From positions 1-33,935 of the IMG/VR virus record IMGVR_UViG_3300004806_001016: a stretch of DNA of 33,935 nucleotides. One strand, written 5' to 3'. Shown here piece by piece: positions 32,482 to 33,935 of this stretch; positions within the stretch are counted from its first letter, which is position 1, and each line of letters starts with the position of its first letter. A program made the position numbers and the translations under genes. The notes beneath the pieces were generated by a model. The model was not told the origin of the DNA. It saw nothing but the letters and a program-made list of their open reading frames with translations, and made no database searches. This DNA comes from a virus.

Positions 32482-32850
32482 TTATTTCAGTCTTGTTTCG
32501 GTTTGGGAAGCGTCCTTGAGCGCGTCGCCCACGAACGGGATTTTTTGCTCGATGCGTTTCAGCAGTTGCGCATGGAACAGCCAGGCGAACATGCCAATAA
32601 CACACCCTAGAATCAGGGTAGCAATTAAATAGCGAAAAAAAGAAGCTTTGTCCGCGTGCGCATCAGCCGGCGGCACACACAAAAACAAATACGCGCCAGC
32701 CGACACCGATATTGTCAAAAGCGGAATACGCTGGTTTGGAAATGACGGAATGAGCTTGAGAACATACCCAACAAACAGAGCAGCCAGAACAGCCAGAACA
32801 GCCGGGTTAATTTGAACCAGCGACCAAACAAATTGCAGCGGATCGTTCAT
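32482..32850 (-). CDS. Holin-like membrane protein with three transmembrane segments
   Basis: The protein has 122 residues, starting MNDPLQFVW at the ATG that overlaps the preceding stop (ATGA). A longer reading from 32967 is possible but overlaps its neighbour extensively and is rejected. Three hydrophobic segments are visible: about residues 15-32 (AVLAVLAALFVGYVLKLIP), 42-56 (LTISVSAGAYLFL) and 72-92 (LIATLILGCVIGMFAWLFH). The C-terminus is charged. Size and topology fit a class I holin, which would time lysis by opening the inner membrane. No endolysin is next to it. Confidence 0.55.
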   Translation of the reverse strand: MNDPLQFVWSLVQINPAVLAVLAALFVGYVLKLIPSFPNQRIPLLTISVSAGAYLFLCVPPADAHADKASFFRYLIATLILGCVIGMFAWLFHAQLLKRIEQKIPFVGDALKDASQTETRLK

Positions 32851-33071
32851 TTTGACTCCTTGTCTTTTTTGCAGAGCGCTTTGTTGTGCTTCAGTGAGTA
32901 GTAGGCCGCGCACAGGCCAATGCACACCGATATAAATCCAACTATCGGAGTCAGCACACCAAGCCATGTCAGAAGCACGGCTGCCCCACTCCCGACGCTC
33001 GCAGACATCCCAAACGCGGGCTTGCTGGCAGCCATTGCGAGCTTGGCCCCTAGTAGTTGATTTGTGTCCAT
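32847..33071 (-). CDS. Small membrane protein, possible holin or antiholin
   Basis: The protein has 74 residues from the ATG at 33071 (a TTG four codons earlier is less likely; GGAA lies upstream of the ATG). One long or two short hydrophobic segments lie at about 25-60 (AAVLLTWLGVLTPIVGFISV, then CIGLCAAYYSLKH), followed by a Lys-rich tail (HNKALCKKDKESK). Two-segment holins and antiholins look like this. It is coupled by four bases to the 122-residue holin-like protein. Confidence 0.55.
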   Translation of the reverse strand: MDTNQLLGAKLAMAASKPAFGMSASVGSGAAVLLTWLGVLTPIVGFISVCIGLCAAYYSLKHNKALCKKDKESK

Positions 33072-33083
33072 TAGTTGTTCCAA

Positions 33084-33425
33084 TTAAGGCCGCAATGCCA
33101 GCCAGTTTGTCTGCACGTTGGTTTCCGAAAAGTGGAATATCACCTGCAAGTTGGTCCCGACAAGATTGACGCCGTACCAGGGATATTTCGGCTCGGGCAA
33201 GCGGATAACGTTGGTATGGTTCACCGCCGGGGCCGGCCGATCTTTGAAATGCCAGCGCAGTAAATTCTGTCCTTTCGTTTCGATGTCCAATAGCAGCACC
33301 AGCCCGATCAGCATGGCCAGAAAAGCAAAGATTCGCGTCAGGGCCTCAAGCGTCGGCAGCGGCCGTCCCGAAAGCCAACGGCTGGTTTTGAAGCCCCAAG
33401 TATTCAACCAATCAAGCATTTTCAT
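33084..33425 (-). CDS. Single-pass membrane protein of unknown function
   Basis: The protein has 113 residues. One transmembrane segment lies at about 31-47 (IFAFLAMLIGLVLLLDI), with a positively charged N-terminal side (WGFKTSRWLSGRPLPT), so the C-terminal 65 residues should face the periplasm. The start overlaps the fibre-like stop by four bases (ATGA). No family is recognised. The topology, one helix then a periplasmic tail, is compatible with an inner-membrane lysis component, but it lacks a clear coiled coil. Confidence 0.55.
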   Translation of the reverse strand: MKMLDWLNTWGFKTSRWLSGRPLPTLEALTRIFAFLAMLIGLVLLLDIETKGQNLLRWHFKDRPAPAVNHTNVIRLPEPKYPWYGVNLVGTNLQVIFHFSETNVQTNWLALRP

Positions 33426-33935
33426 GGCAGTAAGTTAGTGCACGACAGCACCGTGAAATTGGACCACTGACCAAAATGAATGGAGTCGAAATTCCAAGCG
33501 CCCGGCGCGGAATTGGTGAAGGATCGTAGCCCGCCGAAGCTCGCCCGCAGGACGTTCGTGTCGTAATAGCGATCCCAAGAATTGGTCTGGTAGAAATCAA
33601 TGCTGAAAGTAAACGCCGGAGCGGGATTCGTAAAAATAATCATTGTGTTATTGGTCAGCGTCAAGACCAGGCCCACACGGATTTGATTGGTGTATTTGGA
33701 CAGATCCACGACGACGTTGCTCCCGCTGGTGTAGTTGAGAACGTTGCCCAAAACGTTGGAGGATAGCCCGGTAACTTGCGAGCTGGCCACTGTGCCATAA
33801 AAATTGGTTGCCCCCTTTGAATTTCCGGAAGTGTTGTTGGTTAAAGATCCCGTTACCGAGGAACCGTTCAAATTCGTCACACTGGCACCATTGCCAGAAA
33901 GCGTTCCGGTAAACGTTCCGGCGAGGGTCAACCCC
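33422..33935 (-). CDS. Fibre-like repeat protein, C-terminal part (cut at the window edge)
   Basis: The frame is open to the right window edge, so the true start lies outside; the TTG at 33931 is not a supported start. The visible 170 residues begin with AGTFTGTLSGNGASVTNLNG and SSVTGSLTNNTSGNSKGATN, a Gly/Asn/Ser/Thr repeat typical of tail fibres and of repeat proteins frequent in Verrucomicrobiota. The C-terminal 90 residues are aromatic-rich (DFYQTNSWDRYYDTNVLRAS, FGGLRSFTNSAPGAWNFDSI) and likely fold as a tip or carbohydrate-binding domain. Its stop overlaps the next gene by four bases. A receptor-binding role is inferred. Confidence 0.6.
   Translation of the reverse strand, partial: GLTLAGTFTGTLSGNGASVTNLNGSSVTGSLTNNTSGNSKGATNFYGTVASSQVTGLSSNVLGNVLNYTSGSNVVVDLSKYTNQIRVGLVLTLTNNTMIIFTNPAPAFTFSIDFYQTNSWDRYYDTNVLRASFGGLRSFTNSAPGAWNFDSIHFGQWSNFTVLSCTNLLP

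Noticed and set aside
32482-32967. Longer 161-residue reading of the holin-like gene
   Set aside because: It would overlap the upstream gene by over 100 bases; the ATG at 32850 gives a standard ATGA junction and a typical holin N-terminus.
1-33935. CRISPR arrays, tRNA genes, insertion sequences
   Set aside because: No spaced direct repeats, cloverleaf-like sequence or transposase motif was noticed by reading; tandem repeats seen are all within coding sequence.

Overview
The window is one arm of a tailed-phage or prophage genome, most likely a podovirus (short-tailed). Nearly every gene lies on the minus strand, so it reads from the right edge to the left. The order is terminase small and large subunits, portal, scaffold, major capsid protein, adaptor, spike, tail nozzle, fibre, internal (ejection) proteins and a giant multidomain protein. 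Only one plus-strand gene is visible, the last 35 codons of a tyrosine recombinase at the left edge, which implies a temperate or integrating element. I saw no tail-tape-measure, sheath or baseplate genes, which argues against a siphovirus or myovirus. Two proteins carry Sec signal peptides and two carry lipoboxes, so the host has a diderm-style Sec and lipoprotein apparatus. The Asn/Thr/Gly-rich repeats (TNL, NGASVTNL) resemble proteins common in Verrucomicrobiota, but that host guess is inference.

Layout, in transcription order. (1) 33935-31414: the end of a repeat-rich fibre-like gene, then a block of small membrane proteins and lipoproteins (one single-pass protein, two holin-like proteins, two lipoproteins, a small helical protein) that looks like a lysis or envelope cassette without a visible endolysin. 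(2) 31378-25808: a small conserved protein, TerS, TerL, an acidic small protein, an XRE-like helix-turn-helix protein and the portal, mostly with 1-4 base stop/start overlaps. (3) 25798-21017: scaffold, terminator, major capsid protein with a CAA-rich leader, hairpin, a secreted small protein, terminator, and a small protein with an A9 slippage-prone run. (4) 21020-13088: head-tail adaptor, a small virion protein, a secreted SGNH-hydrolase spike, the nozzle, a small coil protein and a fibre. (5) 13041-89: a cupin-like protein, two internal virion proteins, and the 3256-residue polyvalent protein (pyrophosphatase-like, protein-kinase-like and HExxH metallopeptidase domains, then a very long helical region). 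Its 3' end overlaps the integrase 3' end by 20 bases.

Together the genes would package DNA (TerS/TerL/portal), build the head (scaffold/capsid), assemble a short tail with an esterase spike and fibres, and eject internal proteins with the DNA. The giant protein probably travels in the virion and acts on the new host at entry. No replication, repressor or endolysin genes were found, so the rest of the genome lies outside. No stretch longer than about 140 bases is without a gene. No tRNA, rRNA, CRISPR or insertion sequence was seen. Functional calls come from reading motifs and gene order, not from database searches.
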